A model generated the notes under the pieces. It was not told the DNA's origin and ran no database searches. It saw nothing but the letters and a program-made list of their open reading frames with translations. A DNA stretch of 64,000 nt from Pseudohalioglobus sediminis (lineage in GTDB: Bacteria; Pseudomonadota; Gammaproteobacteria; Pseudomonadales; Halieaceae), in the NCBI RefSeq assembly GCF_008370495.1, contig NZ_VTUX01000002.1, positions 512,342 to 576,341 of the forward strand, in the 5' to 3' direction. The translations under genes and the position numbers were made by a program. This document shows positions 13,079-22,826 of the stretch, one piece after another. The number at the start of each line of letters is the position of its first letter. Within the stretch, counting starts at the first letter, position 1.

Positions 13079-15448
13079 TCACTGCCTCAGGATTGCTTTT
13101 GAGGCTGGCAGGAAACGCTGCGCTTCGCGGTCAAGGCTGGACGGCAATGAGGCAAGCGGCAGCAGGCGGCCAGCCAGCCAATGTGGATACTGGTCGAGAT
13201 AATGCTCACTGAGGAAATGCCCCGACTGCCCGCCGGGTATCACCGCCTGCACCGACGGCACCGCCCCCATTTCTGCTACCACACGTACGGTAGCACCGCT
13301 GTTGACAGCGAAGGGGCTGGCGTAACTGTAACGGGCGCGACCGACCGTGGAGACGCTGCCCCCCCAGGGCGCGTCTCCGGCGTCGAGCAAGCTGGCGAGC
13401 ACCGGTGAGACCGCGCCCAGGGAATGCCGCAAGCGCACGTGCTGCTGGCGATCCAGGCGCCATGCGCCGGGCTCCGGGCCCTGCTCATCAGCGATCCGTG
13501 TCATGGCACGGTGCAATGCTGCCGCAATGATCCCTGCTCGCTGCCCACGCCACCAGGGCGACTCAGGTGCGTGCAACAACAGGTGATCGAGAGCGTGGTT
13601 GAGCAGGTAGGCACGGCGCAGCAAACGTGGATACAGTTCCCCCAGTCGCTGCGCAAATACCTCTTCCGACAGTGCCACGTACCAGCTCTGGAACAGCAAG
13701 GCCGCGGCGCTGCCTCGTGCTGCAACGGGCTCTTCAAGCCATTGGGTCAGTAACTCAATGCCCGCTTCGAGCAGCGGCTCCTTACTCGCAGGTAACGCCG
13801 CCAACAGCGTCGGCAACAGCAGTTGCGCCTGGCCATCAGTCCAATCGATCTGCAGCACCCGCATATCCTCCAGTGACAACGACTCAGCCTTCCCCAGCAC
13901 CTGCTGGATACGGGCAATGCGATAAGGCGCGGCATTGTCTGCAGAGACCAGTGGGCCCTGGCCAGCCGGGTTGACCCGGGAATTGGCGGCCGCGAGGAAA
14001 CCAGCCGGGGGATTGTTGCGGCGAGGCATGGCCGAGGGGGGGACCAGGCCCTGCCACACCGCCGCCGGTGAGCTGCCATCCTGCGGCATCAGGCCCTGTC
14101 CCCTGCCCCGCTGCGGCAACACGCCGGCGGTACGAAAGCCGATGGTGCCGTGGCGGTCCGCATAGGTAGCATTGAGTGTTGGCGCGGGAAAAGCATCCAG
14201 CGCCACATTGAACTCATCCCAGTTCCCGGCGAGGTTGAAATCGAGCATGCTATCGAGGCTGGGTGCGGGCATCCGGTGCACCGTCCAGGCCAGGCTGAGC
14301 GCGGGTGTCTCGCTAACCAGCGGGCCATTGTGCGTATGCACGATCTCCAGGCGTTCTGTGGCGCCGCCACGCACCGGTATGTCGACAGTCTCAACGCGTG
14401 CCCGGCGCCATGTGTTACCGAAACGGAATAGCAGCGGGTCCTGTTCTGAGCGGGTCTCAACGAATACGTCCTGGGTATCGCCAATGTTGGTAAAGCCCCA
14501 GGCGATGTTTTCGTTGTAGCCGTTGATGACACCCGGCATCCCAGGCACCGACCAGCCGCGCAGTTGTCGATTGTCACCGAAGAAGAGGTGTACCTCGTAA
14601 AACAAATTGGGCAGGCCCAGTTCATCGTGCGAGTCGAAGGCGAACAACGGCAGACCGGATGTACTTTTTCCAGCGCCTACCACCCAACCATTGCTGCCAA
14701 AGCCCAGCCGTGGCATCAGCGGATTCACGCCGGGATCGGTGAGCGCCACCGCATCGAGCACCTCGCCGAGGGCCACACTATCGCTGCCTGCATCCAGCAC
14801 AAAGGGGTATTCGTAGCGGCCACTGTCGTCGGTGAGAAAAGCGGCCATCTCATCCACCTCCAGTACCCCGGCCAGGGCCAGACGCAGCAGTTCGTTGTCG
14901 AGATTGTTCGCTGACTGGTGGGCCATGAGGGCACCCAGCGCAAATACATCGCGCCGCTGCCAGGAAGGACGCGCCTGGCCAAGCAGTAAAAACTCCGGCG
15001 GCAGCAGTCGCAGGCCGGCAATACCGGCATTCACGCCCTCCAGGTACGCATCCACCGCCGCCAGCGTGGCCGGCGAGGCGTGACTTTCCAACCGGCCGGC
15101 CAGTTGCGGGACACCCGCGCGCCACAGCTGCTTGTCCGTTTCCAGCAGGTCGGCACCGAGCATTTCGGCGAGCCGCCCGCGGCCGGCACGACGCAGCATC
15201 TCCATTTGCCACAGGCGATGCGTGGCGTGAAGCCAGCCCTGTACCCGCAGCGCATCGGCGAGCCCGGCAGCCTCGACATAAGGGCGCTGCCATGCGTCAT
15301 AGCGAAGGGTCGCCTCGGACTGCAGCCCGGCCAGCGCCGTGGCCTGCTCCTGGCGCGGAAACGACTGCCGTAGCAGTATCCAGGCGACCAGCGCAATACC
15401 GACCAGCGCGAGCAGCAGGTAGCGTATAAAGCGTGCGAAGTTCATCAA
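13079..15448 (-). CDS. Penicillin acylase family (peptidase S45) Ntn-hydrolase
   Basis: 789-residue precursor with an N-terminal membrane/signal segment (about residues 8-27). The alpha region has the family pattern RPYVEA and GWLHATHRLWQMEMLRRAGRGRLAEMLG. The autocatalytic cleavage site is GFG|SNGWVVG with the N-terminal nucleophile of the beta subunit at Ser252, followed by GVINGYNENIAWGFTNIGDTQDVF. Members cleave amide bonds of penicillins, acyl-homoserine lactones or other N-acyl compounds in the periplasm. It overlaps the stop of a TetR gene, implying regulated expression. The real substrate cannot be read off. Confidence 0.9.
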   Translation of the reverse strand: MMNFARFIRYLLLALVGIALVAWILLRQSFPRQEQATALAGLQSEATLRYDAWQRPYVEAAGLADALRVQGWLHATHRLWQMEMLRRAGRGRLAEMLGADLLETDKQLWRAGVPQLAGRLESHASPATLAAVDAYLEGVNAGIAGLRLLPPEFLLLGQARPSWQRRDVFALGALMAHQSANNLDNELLRLALAGVLEVDEMAAFLTDDSGRYEYPFVLDAGSDSVALGEVLDAVALTDPGVNPLMPRLGFGSNGWVVGAGKSTSGLPLFAFDSHDELGLPNLFYEVHLFFGDNRQLRGWSVPGMPGVINGYNENIAWGFTNIGDTQDVFVETRSEQDPLLFRFGNTWRRARVETVDIPVRGGATERLEIVHTHNGPLVSETPALSLAWTVHRMPAPSLDSMLDFNLAGNWDEFNVALDAFPAPTLNATYADRHGTIGFRTAGVLPQRGRGQGLMPQDGSSPAAVWQGLVPPSAMPRRNNPPAGFLAAANSRVNPAGQGPLVSADNAAPYRIARIQQVLGKAESLSLEDMRVLQIDWTDGQAQLLLPTLLAALPASKEPLLEAGIELLTQWLEEPVAARGSAAALLFQSWYVALSEEVFAQRLGELYPRLLRRAYLLNHALDHLLLHAPESPWWRGQRAGIIAAALHRAMTRIADEQGPEPGAWRLDRQQHVRLRHSLGAVSPVLASLLDAGDAPWGGSVSTVGRARYSYASPFAVNSGATVRVVAEMGAVPSVQAVIPGGQSGHFLSEHYLDQYPHWLAGRLLPLASLPSSLDREAQRFLPASKAILRQ

Positions 15449-16122
15449 AAACGCTGCAGGCCCAGGATCCAGCCCACATGGCGACGCATCAGCCGTTGCA
15501 CATGCTCGTCATTCACCTGATCGACCGGTATACCCAACGCCTGGTATTCCATTGAGGTGATAGTGTCGAGCAACAGTTCCGCATCGATCTCAGGGTCGTG
15601 CCGGTTAAAACGGGAGCAGAGGTCGACCAGCGGCGCCAATAACCTGGCGCGGTGGGCTTCCACCCGCGCGCGCAACTCCGGTGACAGCCTGGCCTGGGTG
15701 AAGAAAATCTGCTCGACCGCAAGGCCCACCGGCTTCTCGCGCACCTGGGCGAGGATATAGTCGCTGGCCTCTCCGGCAAGGTACCCGGCCAGTGTTTCCC
15801 GCACCTCGCGCTTGCGCAGTTGCGCCCCGTTGTAAGCGTCCAGACGAGTGAAAATCCGCTGCCACAGCTGTTCGATATCGGGCCGCATATGCTCGGAAAA
15901 CTGCTCGAAAGCCTCTCCGATAAGGGACTCGATATCTTTGAAGTAATACGTGGTCAGGGACAACTGCACGCCAGCCTCCCTGGCGATCGCCCGATGGGTA
16001 ACTCCGCGCAAACCCTCGTTGGCTATCACGTTGAACACCGCCTGCAATATTCGATTGCGTGTGCGTTCACCCTTGGCGCGCCGGGTGCGACTGTCTGCCT
16101 GCGCAGCTCTACTCGTGGACAA
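15445..16122 (-). CDS. TetR-family transcriptional regulator
   Basis: 225 residues. The N-terminal TetR helix-turn-helix is clear: RNRILQAVFNVIANEGLRGVTHRAIAREAG, then LSLTTYYFKDIESLI (about residues 22-69). The ligand-binding C-terminal half is unclassified. It is the first gene of a two-gene unit with the penicillin acylase (4-base overlap), so it probably controls that enzyme and itself through the imperfect palindrome at 16167-16183. Confidence 0.9.
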   Translation of the reverse strand: MSTSRAAQADSRTRRAKGERTRNRILQAVFNVIANEGLRGVTHRAIAREAGVQLSLTTYYFKDIESLIGEAFEQFSEHMRPDIEQLWQRIFTRLDAYNGAQLRKREVRETLAGYLAGEASDYILAQVREKPVGLAVEQIFFTQARLSPELRARVEAHRARLLAPLVDLCSRFNRHDPEIDAELLLDTITSMEYQALGIPVDQVNDEHVQRLMRRHVGWILGLQRF

Positions 16123-16166
16123 ATCCGCCTCTCTACCGGTATGTCACTGCCCCGGCCAGCATGTTA

Positions 16167-16183
16167 TTAGTACGATCGTGCAA
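16167..16183. promoter_or_regulatory. Candidate operator upstream of the TetR/acylase operon
   Basis: The sequence TTAGTACGATCGTGCAA is an imperfect palindrome centred on ACGATCGT, 45-61 bases before the TetR start codon. Position and symmetry suit TetR autoregulation; there is no independent support. Confidence 0.4.
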
Positions 16184-16220
16184 TTATAAGAGTCGCGAGG
16201 ACGAACGCAAATCATCGCCT

Positions 16221-17114
16221 TCAGCGCATGGAAAATTCTCGCTCCAGATGTTCCGCGAAGAGTCGCGCGCGCGTACTGGCAGCCTCCGGCTGATCAGTAA
16301 CGAGATAGTGCGACAGCCTGGCTTCGACGCTGGGCTCCCCCAGGGCCACCAGTACCCCATTGCGCAGGTCCGCGCCCACTTCGATCCGGTCTGCCAGAAA
16401 AACGCCACAGCCATCGCGCGCTGCGCAGATACCCAGATAGGAGTCGCGCACATGCAGGTGACTTCCTGATGGCGACGGGTCCAGGCCTGCGTTCGCCAAC
16501 CACCGCTGCCAGCGATCGTGCCGGTCGTGAATCAATGGCAGGCGCAGGATATCAGTCGCCCGCCCGCTCCAGGCGCCCTGGGGAATGAGCGCGGGACTGG
16601 CCACCGGCGCATAGCGCTCGCGAAACAGTTCCCGCACCACGCGACGCGGCGCATCGGGCTCACCGAAGCAGACCGCGACCTCGATCTCGGCGGGTATCGC
16701 TCTCTGCATCGGCTGGATATCTTCCAGCCTGACTTCGATCCCGGGATAACGACGCTGGAAGTCCCCTACCAGTGCCAGCAGCCAGCAAGCGGAGATCGAC
16801 GGCGAAGCGCCGATCACCAGTCCCCCGTGCAGCGAGCCCGGATCGATGGCCAACGCGCCCTCGGCCAGCCGGTCGAGGGCATCACTCACCACCGACAACA
16901 GGCGCCGGCCCTGCTCGGTCAGTGCCAGGCCGCGCCCGCTGCGCTCAAACAGCCTCACATCCAGCTGGGACTCCAGCTGGCGAATCTGCCGGGACACCGC
17001 GCCATGGGTGACGCCCAGCTCCTCGGCTGCTCGTCGCATGTGGCAGTGCCTGGCGGCGGCCTCGAAACTGCGCAGCGCGTTCAGGGGAAGATTTCGGCGG
17101 CTCACTTGCTTCAT
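16221..17114 (-). CDS. LysR-family transcriptional regulator, GcvA-like
   Basis: 297 residues with a LysR winged helix (NLPLNALRSFEAAARHCHMRRAAEELGVTHGAVSRQIRQLE, residues about 8-49) of the GcvA subgroup, and a periplasmic-binding-like effector domain from about residue 95. It is divergent from gabD with 117 bases between the two starts, the classic LysR arrangement, so it probably activates the gabD-aminotransferase operon. The intergenic region is A+T-rich around 17115-17180. Confidence 0.9.
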   Translation of the reverse strand: MKQVSRRNLPLNALRSFEAAARHCHMRRAAEELGVTHGAVSRQIRQLESQLDVRLFERSGRGLALTEQGRRLLSVVSDALDRLAEGALAIDPGSLHGGLVIGASPSISACWLLALVGDFQRRYPGIEVRLEDIQPMQRAIPAEIEVAVCFGEPDAPRRVVRELFRERYAPVASPALIPQGAWSGRATDILRLPLIHDRHDRWQRWLANAGLDPSPSGSHLHVRDSYLGICAARDGCGVFLADRIEVGADLRNGVLVALGEPSVEARLSHYLVTDQPEAASTRARLFAEHLEREFSMR

Positions 17115-17231
17115 GCTATTGGTTAGTTTTAATCACCATATTGTTCCAAATATATCGCTTGTCGTGAGATAAACAAACCATAAACTGTGCCTCTTCATAT
17201 CAGCACCGCTTTATGGGACACCAGTATTACC

Positions 17232-18701
17232 ATGGCTATACAACTCGACGACCCCACCCTGCTGCGCAGCGAAGCCTATATCGACGGCAAGTGGCAGGCT
17301 GCGCAGCACGGCAAACGCTTCGATGTTCTCAACCCGGCCGATGCCAGCCGTATTGCCAGCGTCGCCGATCTCGGCGCGGCCGACACCAACCGCGCCATCC
17401 TCGCCGCCGAGCGGGCCCAGCGCGAATGGCGCGAGCGCCCGGCGAAGGTCCGCAGCCAATTGCTGCGCAGGTGGTTCGATCTGATCGTGGCCAACCAGGA
17501 GGACCTGGCGCGCTTGATGACGGCGGAACAGGGCAAGGCCCTTGCCGAGGCACGGCTGGAAATCAGCTATGCAGCGTCCTTTATCGAGTGGTTCGCCGAG
17601 GAAGCCAAGCGCCTGTACGGTGACGTGATTCCGGGCAGCGAAGATCGACGCCTGGTGGTGATCAAGCAACCCGTGGGCGTGGTGGCGGCGATCACACCCT
17701 GGAATTTCCCCAGCGCCATGATCACCCGCAAGGCGGGCCCGGCACTGGCCGCAGGCTGCACCGTGGTACTGAAACCCGCAGCAGAAACCCCGCTGTCAGC
17801 ATTGGCGCTGGCGGCGCTGGCGGAACGCGCCGGCCTTCCCGCCGGCGTCTTCAACATCGTTACCGGCTCAGATGCACCCGCAATCGGCGATACACTGACG
17901 GCGAGTCCTGTGGTGCGCAAACTGACGTTCACCGGCTCCACGGCTGTGGGCAAACATCTGCTCGCCGCCAGCGCGAGCACGGTAAAGAAAGTATCGATGG
18001 AACTGGGCGGCAACGCTCCGGTCATCGTATTTGCCAGCGCCGATATCGACGCCGCTGTCGCCGGTGCCATCGCTTCCCGCTACCGCAACGCCGGCCAAAC
18101 CTGCATCTGCGCCAACCGGTTACTGGTTCAGGACAGCATCTACGCTGAGTTTGTCGAAAAATTCACCTATGCCGCCGGACAACTACGCGTCGGCCCGGGA
18201 CAGGATGAAAATAGCCAGATGGGGCCTATGATTGACAAGGGTGCCATGGACGCGGTGGATGCCATGGTTCGCGAGGCGGTCGCCGAGGGGGCCACTATCA
18301 CCACCGGGGGTGCAGCCCTGGATAAACTCGGTGACAGTTTTTACGCACCCACGGTGCTCACCGGTGTCAGCGAGCGTATGCGTATCTACCACCAGGAGGT
18401 GTTCGGGCCGGTGGCACCGGTACTGCCCTTCAGCGACGAGGCCGAGGCAATCACCATGGCCAATGACACGGAGTACGGACTCGCCGCCTATATTTACAGC
18501 AATGACCACGGCCAGATCTGGCGCGTCAGCGAGGCCATCGAATACGGCATGGTGGGCGTCAACGAAGTGGGCATCACCGCCGAGACCATTCCCTTTGGCG
18601 GGATGAAGGAGTCGGGTCTGGGCCGTGAGGGCTCCAAATACGGCATCGATGACTACGTGGAAGTGAAATACATTTGCATGGGCGGGATCAGCAAAAGCTG
18701 A
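17232..18701 (+). CDS. gabD: Succinate-semialdehyde dehydrogenase, GabD-like
   Basis: Oxidises succinate semialdehyde to succinate with NAD(P). From the ATG at 17232 the protein is 489 residues and aligns end to end with E. coli GabD: EISYAASFIEWFAEEAKRLYGD, ITPWNFPSAMITRKAGPAL, the cofactor glycine motif FTGSTAVGK, catalytic Glu in MELGGNAP, catalytic Cys in GQTCICANR (about residue 290) and GREGSKYGIDDYVEVKY at the C terminus. An earlier in-frame ATG at 17187 adds 15 non-homologous residues. Followed 28 bases later by an aminotransferase gene, together a GABA-type catabolic pair. Confidence 0.93.
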   Translation: MAIQLDDPTLLRSEAYIDGKWQAAQHGKRFDVLNPADASRIASVADLGAADTNRAILAAERAQREWRERPAKVRSQLLRRWFDLIVANQEDLARLMTAEQGKALAEARLEISYAASFIEWFAEEAKRLYGDVIPGSEDRRLVVIKQPVGVVAAITPWNFPSAMITRKAGPALAAGCTVVLKPAAETPLSALALAALAERAGLPAGVFNIVTGSDAPAIGDTLTASPVVRKLTFTGSTAVGKHLLAASASTVKKVSMELGGNAPVIVFASADIDAAVAGAIASRYRNAGQTCICANRLLVQDSIYAEFVEKFTYAAGQLRVGPGQDENSQMGPMIDKGAMDAVDAMVREAVAEGATITTGGAALDKLGDSFYAPTVLTGVSERMRIYHQEVFGPVAPVLPFSDEAEAITMANDTEYGLAAYIYSNDHGQIWRVSEAIEYGMVGVNEVGITAETIPFGGMKESGLGREGSKYGIDDYVEVKYICMGGISKS

Positions 18702-18729
18702 AACGCCGCGGTAAAGAGAGGAAAACAAT

Positions 18730-20043
18730 ATGTCTGCAGTAATCTATCCAACCACCAACCTCGCAGCGACCGAACAATTGCTGTTCGATCGCGGTGAAGG
18801 TATCTATGTCTATGACCAGAACGGCAAGCAGTATCTCGAGGGTCTCGCCGGGCTGTGGTGCAACGGCCTGGGCTACGGCAATCAGGAACTGATTGATGCC
18901 ATCAGCAGCCAGCTTGCGAAGCTTTCTTATTCGCACAGCTTCGGCGGCAAGAGTCACCAGCCTGTCATCGACCTGGCCGACAAACTGGCCGGCATGGTGC
19001 CAGTAAAGGATGCCATGGTGTTCTTTGGCAACTCCGGCTCCGATGCCAATGACTCGCACATCAAGCTGCTGCGCTACTACTTCAATGCCATCGGCAAGCC
19101 GGAGAAGCGCAAGATCATCACTCGCGAGCGCGCCTATCACGGCGTCACCGTGGCCGCCGGTTCATTGACCAGCCTGCCGGCCAACCTCGCCCACTTCGAT
19201 GCGCCCCTGGATGCCCTGGGCATACTGCGTACTGACCACCCGCACTATTACCGGGGCGCCGGTGCCGGTGAGAGCGAGGCGGATTTCGTCTCCCGCATTG
19301 CCGGCAACCTGGAGCAGCTGATACTTGAGGAGGGCCCTGAGACCATCGCGGCCTTCATCGCCGAGCCGATTACCGGCGCCAGCGGCGTGATCGTGCCACC
19401 GGCGGGCTACTACGATGCGGTACAGGCCATTCTCGACAAGTACGACATATTGTTCTGGGCCGACGAGGTCATCACCGGCTTTGGTCGCACCGGCAACCTG
19501 TTCGGCTGCGACACCATGAACATCAAGCAGCCGGCGATGATGACCTTCGCCAAGCAGCTCTCTTCCGCCTATTACCCGATCAGCGCCTCCATCATTCGTG
19601 GCGACATGTATGAACCCATGGTCGCGCCCAGCGCCGAGGTCGGCATTTTTGGACACGGCTACACCTATTCCGGTCACCCCGTGGCCTGCGCAGCGGCGCT
19701 GAAGACGCTGGAAATATATGAACGCGACGGCCTGTATGACAACGCCGCGGCAATGGGCGACTACCTGCAGACAAGCCTGCAGACACTGTATGACATCGAC
19801 ATCGTTGGTGAAGTGCGCGGTGCGGGCCTGATCGCGGCCGTGGAACTGGTTAGCGATCGCGAGCAGAAGACACCTGCGGTTGAACTGGCAAAGAAGGCCA
19901 CACTCGCCTGCCAGGAGAATGGCCTCATCGTACGCAACGTGGCCGGGAACGCGCTGGCACTGTGTCCGCCGCTGATCATCACCCGCGACCAGGTCGATGA
20001 GATGGTGGACAAACTGCGCCGCTCTATCGAGCAGGTAGCCTGA
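18730..20043 (+). CDS. Class III PLP-dependent aminotransferase (omega-amino acid or GABA type)
   Basis: 437 residues of fold-type I aminotransferase. Visible are the N-terminal WCNGLGYGNQEL substrate region, the PLP phosphate segment FFGNSGSDANDSHIKL, the YHGVTVAAGSLT motif, the PLP aspartate in FWADEVITGFGRTG and the Schiff-base lysine in MTFAKQLSSAYYP, then GHGYTYSGHPVACA. It belongs with omega-amino acid:pyruvate, putrescine or GABA aminotransferases. Being just downstream of gabD it should deliver a semialdehyde to it. Start has GAGAGGA in front. Which amine is used is not decidable from sequence. Confidence 0.92.
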   Translation: MSAVIYPTTNLAATEQLLFDRGEGIYVYDQNGKQYLEGLAGLWCNGLGYGNQELIDAISSQLAKLSYSHSFGGKSHQPVIDLADKLAGMVPVKDAMVFFGNSGSDANDSHIKLLRYYFNAIGKPEKRKIITRERAYHGVTVAAGSLTSLPANLAHFDAPLDALGILRTDHPHYYRGAGAGESEADFVSRIAGNLEQLILEEGPETIAAFIAEPITGASGVIVPPAGYYDAVQAILDKYDILFWADEVITGFGRTGNLFGCDTMNIKQPAMMTFAKQLSSAYYPISASIIRGDMYEPMVAPSAEVGIFGHGYTYSGHPVACAAALKTLEIYERDGLYDNAAAMGDYLQTSLQTLYDIDIVGEVRGAGLIAAVELVSDREQKTPAVELAKKATLACQENGLIVRNVAGNALALCPPLIITRDQVDEMVDKLRRSIEQVA

Positions 20044-20052
20044 GCAGCCTGT

Positions 20053-20077
20053 GCCCCGGCCAACATGGGGCCGGGGC
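20053..20077. terminator. Hairpin between convergent aminotransferase and MFS genes
   Basis: A perfect 9-base stem (GCCCCGGCC with GGCCGGGGC) and 7-base loop sits in the 33-base gap between the two stops. No T-tract on either side, so it may act as a Rho-assisted or bidirectional terminator. Confidence 0.45.
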
Positions 20078-21330
20078 TAGTAGCGGATCACTCGCCATGC
20101 CAACACCAGCAGCGCCGCGTTCACCAGGGCGATGGCGCTGATAATCCACACCGGCCCGCCACTGCCGATAATCGGCGACACGATGAACGGCCCGAGGCCA
20201 CCGCCGATGATTGTCGTACAGCCGTTGTAGATACCCATGGCGGGTGCCGCCAACTGTAGCGGCACGATGCGTTGTATCATCGCAAATTCGCAGGCATTGA
20301 AGGCGGAAATAAGGAATACGCCGAGGGAGAAGCAGCCCAGCACCAGCCACAGCGCCTCTGCCTGCAGGCCCAGGTAAATCATCACTCCCGCACCGGAAAA
20401 GCCCACGGCGCCCAGCAGCGCGCGAATATTATAGCGGTCGCCCAGTGTTGCCCACACGCCAATGCCCAGTAATGAGAACGTGTAGGGTATCGCCACCAGC
20501 CAGGCGATCTCCTCAAACGGTATGCCCCTGCTATTGGTGAAATAGGTCGGGAGCCAGCTGGACATCCCCAGCGCCACCACGTTATTGACGATACCGATCA
20601 GGCCCAACAGCAAAAAACGCGGCAAGCGCAGCAACTGCCGGATGGTCAGCGCGTCGGGATACTCTGCCGCTTCCTCGGCCTGGCCATTGGTGATCAGGTC
20701 CAGTTCCGCCTCGCCTACGCCATCGCCCTGGCTGGGCCGGTCATGTACAAAGCGCAGCACCAGCGGCAGGCTGACCAGCGCCCCGAACAGGGCAATGAGG
20801 ATAAAACCGGTACGCCAGCCTATCCAGGACATCAAGGGCACGAGCAGCAACGGCGACAGGATCACCGCGAGGAACAATCCGGAGACAAAAATACTGTTGG
20901 CGCGAGCGCGCTCTTCCCGTGGAAACCAGGTCTTGATCAGCTGGCTCACCATGGGCACGTGCACGCCTTCACTCAGGCCCAGCAGCACCCGCGTTGCCAT
21001 CAGCAGCATCAACCACTGGCTGACCCAGGCACCCATGGCGGTGAACAAGGACCACAGGGTGACGATCACCAGCAATGAACGGCGCGGGCCAAAGCGCGCT
21101 GCCAGCGGCGTCAGAAATATATTAGCGAGGCCGTAGCCGGCATAAAACAGACCCATCAGCAGGGATCCGTAATCCCGCGTCTGCTCCGCGCTCCAGCCAA
21201 ACTCCACGGCCATAAGTGGCACGGCAAAGCTGATATTCAGCCGGTCCAGATAGCCGACAAAGAACGTGACGCACAGCACCAGCGCCAACTGCCAGCGACG
21301 CTCCTGTAGGACGGGCCAGGCCAAACTCAA
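20077..21330 (-). CDS. MFS transporter (anion:cation symporter type)
   Basis: 417 residues, about 12 membrane helices. The cytoplasmic-loop signature after TM2 is AARFGPRRSLLVIV, and the TM1 region YLDRLNISFAVPLMA and TM4 RVLLGLSEGVHVPM resemble the ACS group that imports organic anions such as glucarate, phthalate and tartrate. The start overlaps the decarboxylase stop (ATGA), making it the third gene of the receptor-decarboxylase-transporter operon. It probably moves the locus substrate across the inner membrane. Confidence 0.9.
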   Translation of the reverse strand: MSLAWPVLQERRWQLALVLCVTFFVGYLDRLNISFAVPLMAVEFGWSAEQTRDYGSLLMGLFYAGYGLANIFLTPLAARFGPRRSLLVIVTLWSLFTAMGAWVSQWLMLLMATRVLLGLSEGVHVPMVSQLIKTWFPREERARANSIFVSGLFLAVILSPLLLVPLMSWIGWRTGFILIALFGALVSLPLVLRFVHDRPSQGDGVGEAELDLITNGQAEEAAEYPDALTIRQLLRLPRFLLLGLIGIVNNVVALGMSSWLPTYFTNSRGIPFEEIAWLVAIPYTFSLLGIGVWATLGDRYNIRALLGAVGFSGAGVMIYLGLQAEALWLVLGCFSLGVFLISAFNACEFAMIQRIVPLQLAAPAMGIYNGCTTIIGGGLGPFIVSPIIGSGGPVWIISAIALVNAALLVLAWRVIRY

Positions 21331-22766
21331 TGCACGTCCGGGTTATAAAGCCGGTTGATAAATTCGCCGAGCAGCATCTCCCTGGAATCCGCGGGCAACT
21401 GGTTGAGCATATTGTTGATCTCTTCCATCTTGCCCGGCAGGGCGCTACCGTCGCTACCCAGTACCTCGCTCAGGTGGTCCATGACCTCCGGTCCGGAATT
21501 GACGATGAACTCGCGCAGGTCATCGGGCATCACGAAAGGCTCCTTGTCCCGCTGCTCGGCACGCACGGCGGCCACCACCTCGGCGAGATCACGTACGAAC
21601 TCATCCACCTGGTGCGCATTGTGATAACCCACAGAAAGGTGCATGTTCTCGCTGCTGTTGGCAAATCCGAACTGAGGCTGGATAAACCAGCCGCGCGCCT
21701 TCATCTCGTCCGCGACCGGGAAAATATTGAAGTCTGTCGCGCGAATGGCCAGCATGTTGATCTGCGCCTTGCCCATCATCTCCAGCCCGTCGATACGCTC
21801 CACAGCGTCGACGATTTTTGCCGAGGCCTCCTGGGACGCCTTTACCAGGCGGAGGTAACCCTCACGGCCAATATAGTTGAGAATCGCCCAGCAGGCGGCT
21901 ATGGGGCCGCCACCCTTGGTGGAGGTCACGCCGGGATTGATCACCGCGTAGCCGGTCCAGTTGGCGTAAGAGAAAATCTGGTAGCGGCGGATGGCGCGAT
22001 CTTTGTACAGAATGCAGGAGGCGCCTTTTGCCGCATAGCCCCATTTGTGGAAATCCATCGACAGCTGGGTCACGCCGGGCACAGAGAGGTCAAACTCGGG
22101 AATGTCGTAACCCAGTTCCTTCGCAAAAGGCAGGTACATGCCGCCCACACAGCAGTCCACGTGAAAGCGCAGCTGGTGACGGAGGGCGATCTGGCCCAAC
22201 TCGGTGATCGGGTCAATGGCGCCGTGCGCATAGGACGGCGCCGAACCTACCATCAGTATCGTGTTCTCGGTTATCGCCGCTTCCATGGCCTCGGGGATCG
22301 CACAGAAGTCGTCATCCACGTCCACGGTCACTGCCTTGAGGTCAAAATACTGGCAGGCCTTGTGGAAGGCCGGGTGCGCAGTCGTGGCCATGAGTATTTC
22401 CGGCTCGGTGATGTCCGGGCGAATGTCACGGTAGTAGTCGCGCGTGGTCTTCAGCGACAGCAGGATGGACTCCGTGCCACCGGAGGTGAAGGTGCCTGTG
22501 GCGTCGTCGCCGCCATTAACGAGATCGACGGCCATGCCGATCACCTCTTTTTCCAACTCCATACAGCTGGGGAAGGAGGTGGGATCGAGACCGTTCTCCA
22601 TCAGGTACAGGCTGAACGCATCTTTCAGCAGCTTTTCGGCCTCGTCGCCTGCATCGTAAATATAGGCAAACACGCGACCCTCTTCCCAGGGCACATCATC
22701 CTGTTTGCGCGCCTTTAAACTACTCAGGATGTCGTCGGGCGACCTGCCCTGCTGGGGAAATTTCAT
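21327..22766 (-). CDS. Group II PLP-dependent decarboxylase/lyase, sphingosine-1-phosphate-lyase-like
   Basis: 479 residues. The fold-type I PLP core shows GTFTSGGTESILLSLK, the HPAFHKACQYF segment, the PLP aspartate in FHVDCCVGGMYLPF and the Schiff-base lysine in SMDFHKWGYAAKGAS. The H-K-x-G-Y-A-x-K-G-x-S form is that of sphingosine-1-phosphate lyases and related glutamate/tyrosine decarboxylases. It could decarboxylate an amino acid or cleave a phosphorylated amino alcohol. It lies 60 bases after a TonB receptor and overlaps an MFS gene, so the substrate is probably imported. Confidence 0.88.
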   Translation of the reverse strand: MKFPQQGRSPDDILSSLKARKQDDVPWEEGRVFAYIYDAGDEAEKLLKDAFSLYLMENGLDPTSFPSCMELEKEVIGMAVDLVNGGDDATGTFTSGGTESILLSLKTTRDYYRDIRPDITEPEILMATTAHPAFHKACQYFDLKAVTVDVDDDFCAIPEAMEAAITENTILMVGSAPSYAHGAIDPITELGQIALRHQLRFHVDCCVGGMYLPFAKELGYDIPEFDLSVPGVTQLSMDFHKWGYAAKGASCILYKDRAIRRYQIFSYANWTGYAVINPGVTSTKGGGPIAACWAILNYIGREGYLRLVKASQEASAKIVDAVERIDGLEMMGKAQINMLAIRATDFNIFPVADEMKARGWFIQPQFGFANSSENMHLSVGYHNAHQVDEFVRDLAEVVAAVRAEQRDKEPFVMPDDLREFIVNSGPEVMDHLSEVLGSDGSALPGKMEEINNMLNQLPADSREMLLGEFINRLYNPDVH

Positions 22767-22826
22767 GACTGCTACCTCTGCAACGTCGGCCCCTATGAGG
22801 GGGCCGTCCGGGTTATTCGGGAAGGA

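Noticed and set aside
21330..22718. 462-codon plus-strand frame opposite the PLP decarboxylase
   Set aside because: The minus-strand gene has clear PLP motifs; the antisense frame has His/Arg-rich composition typical of shadows.
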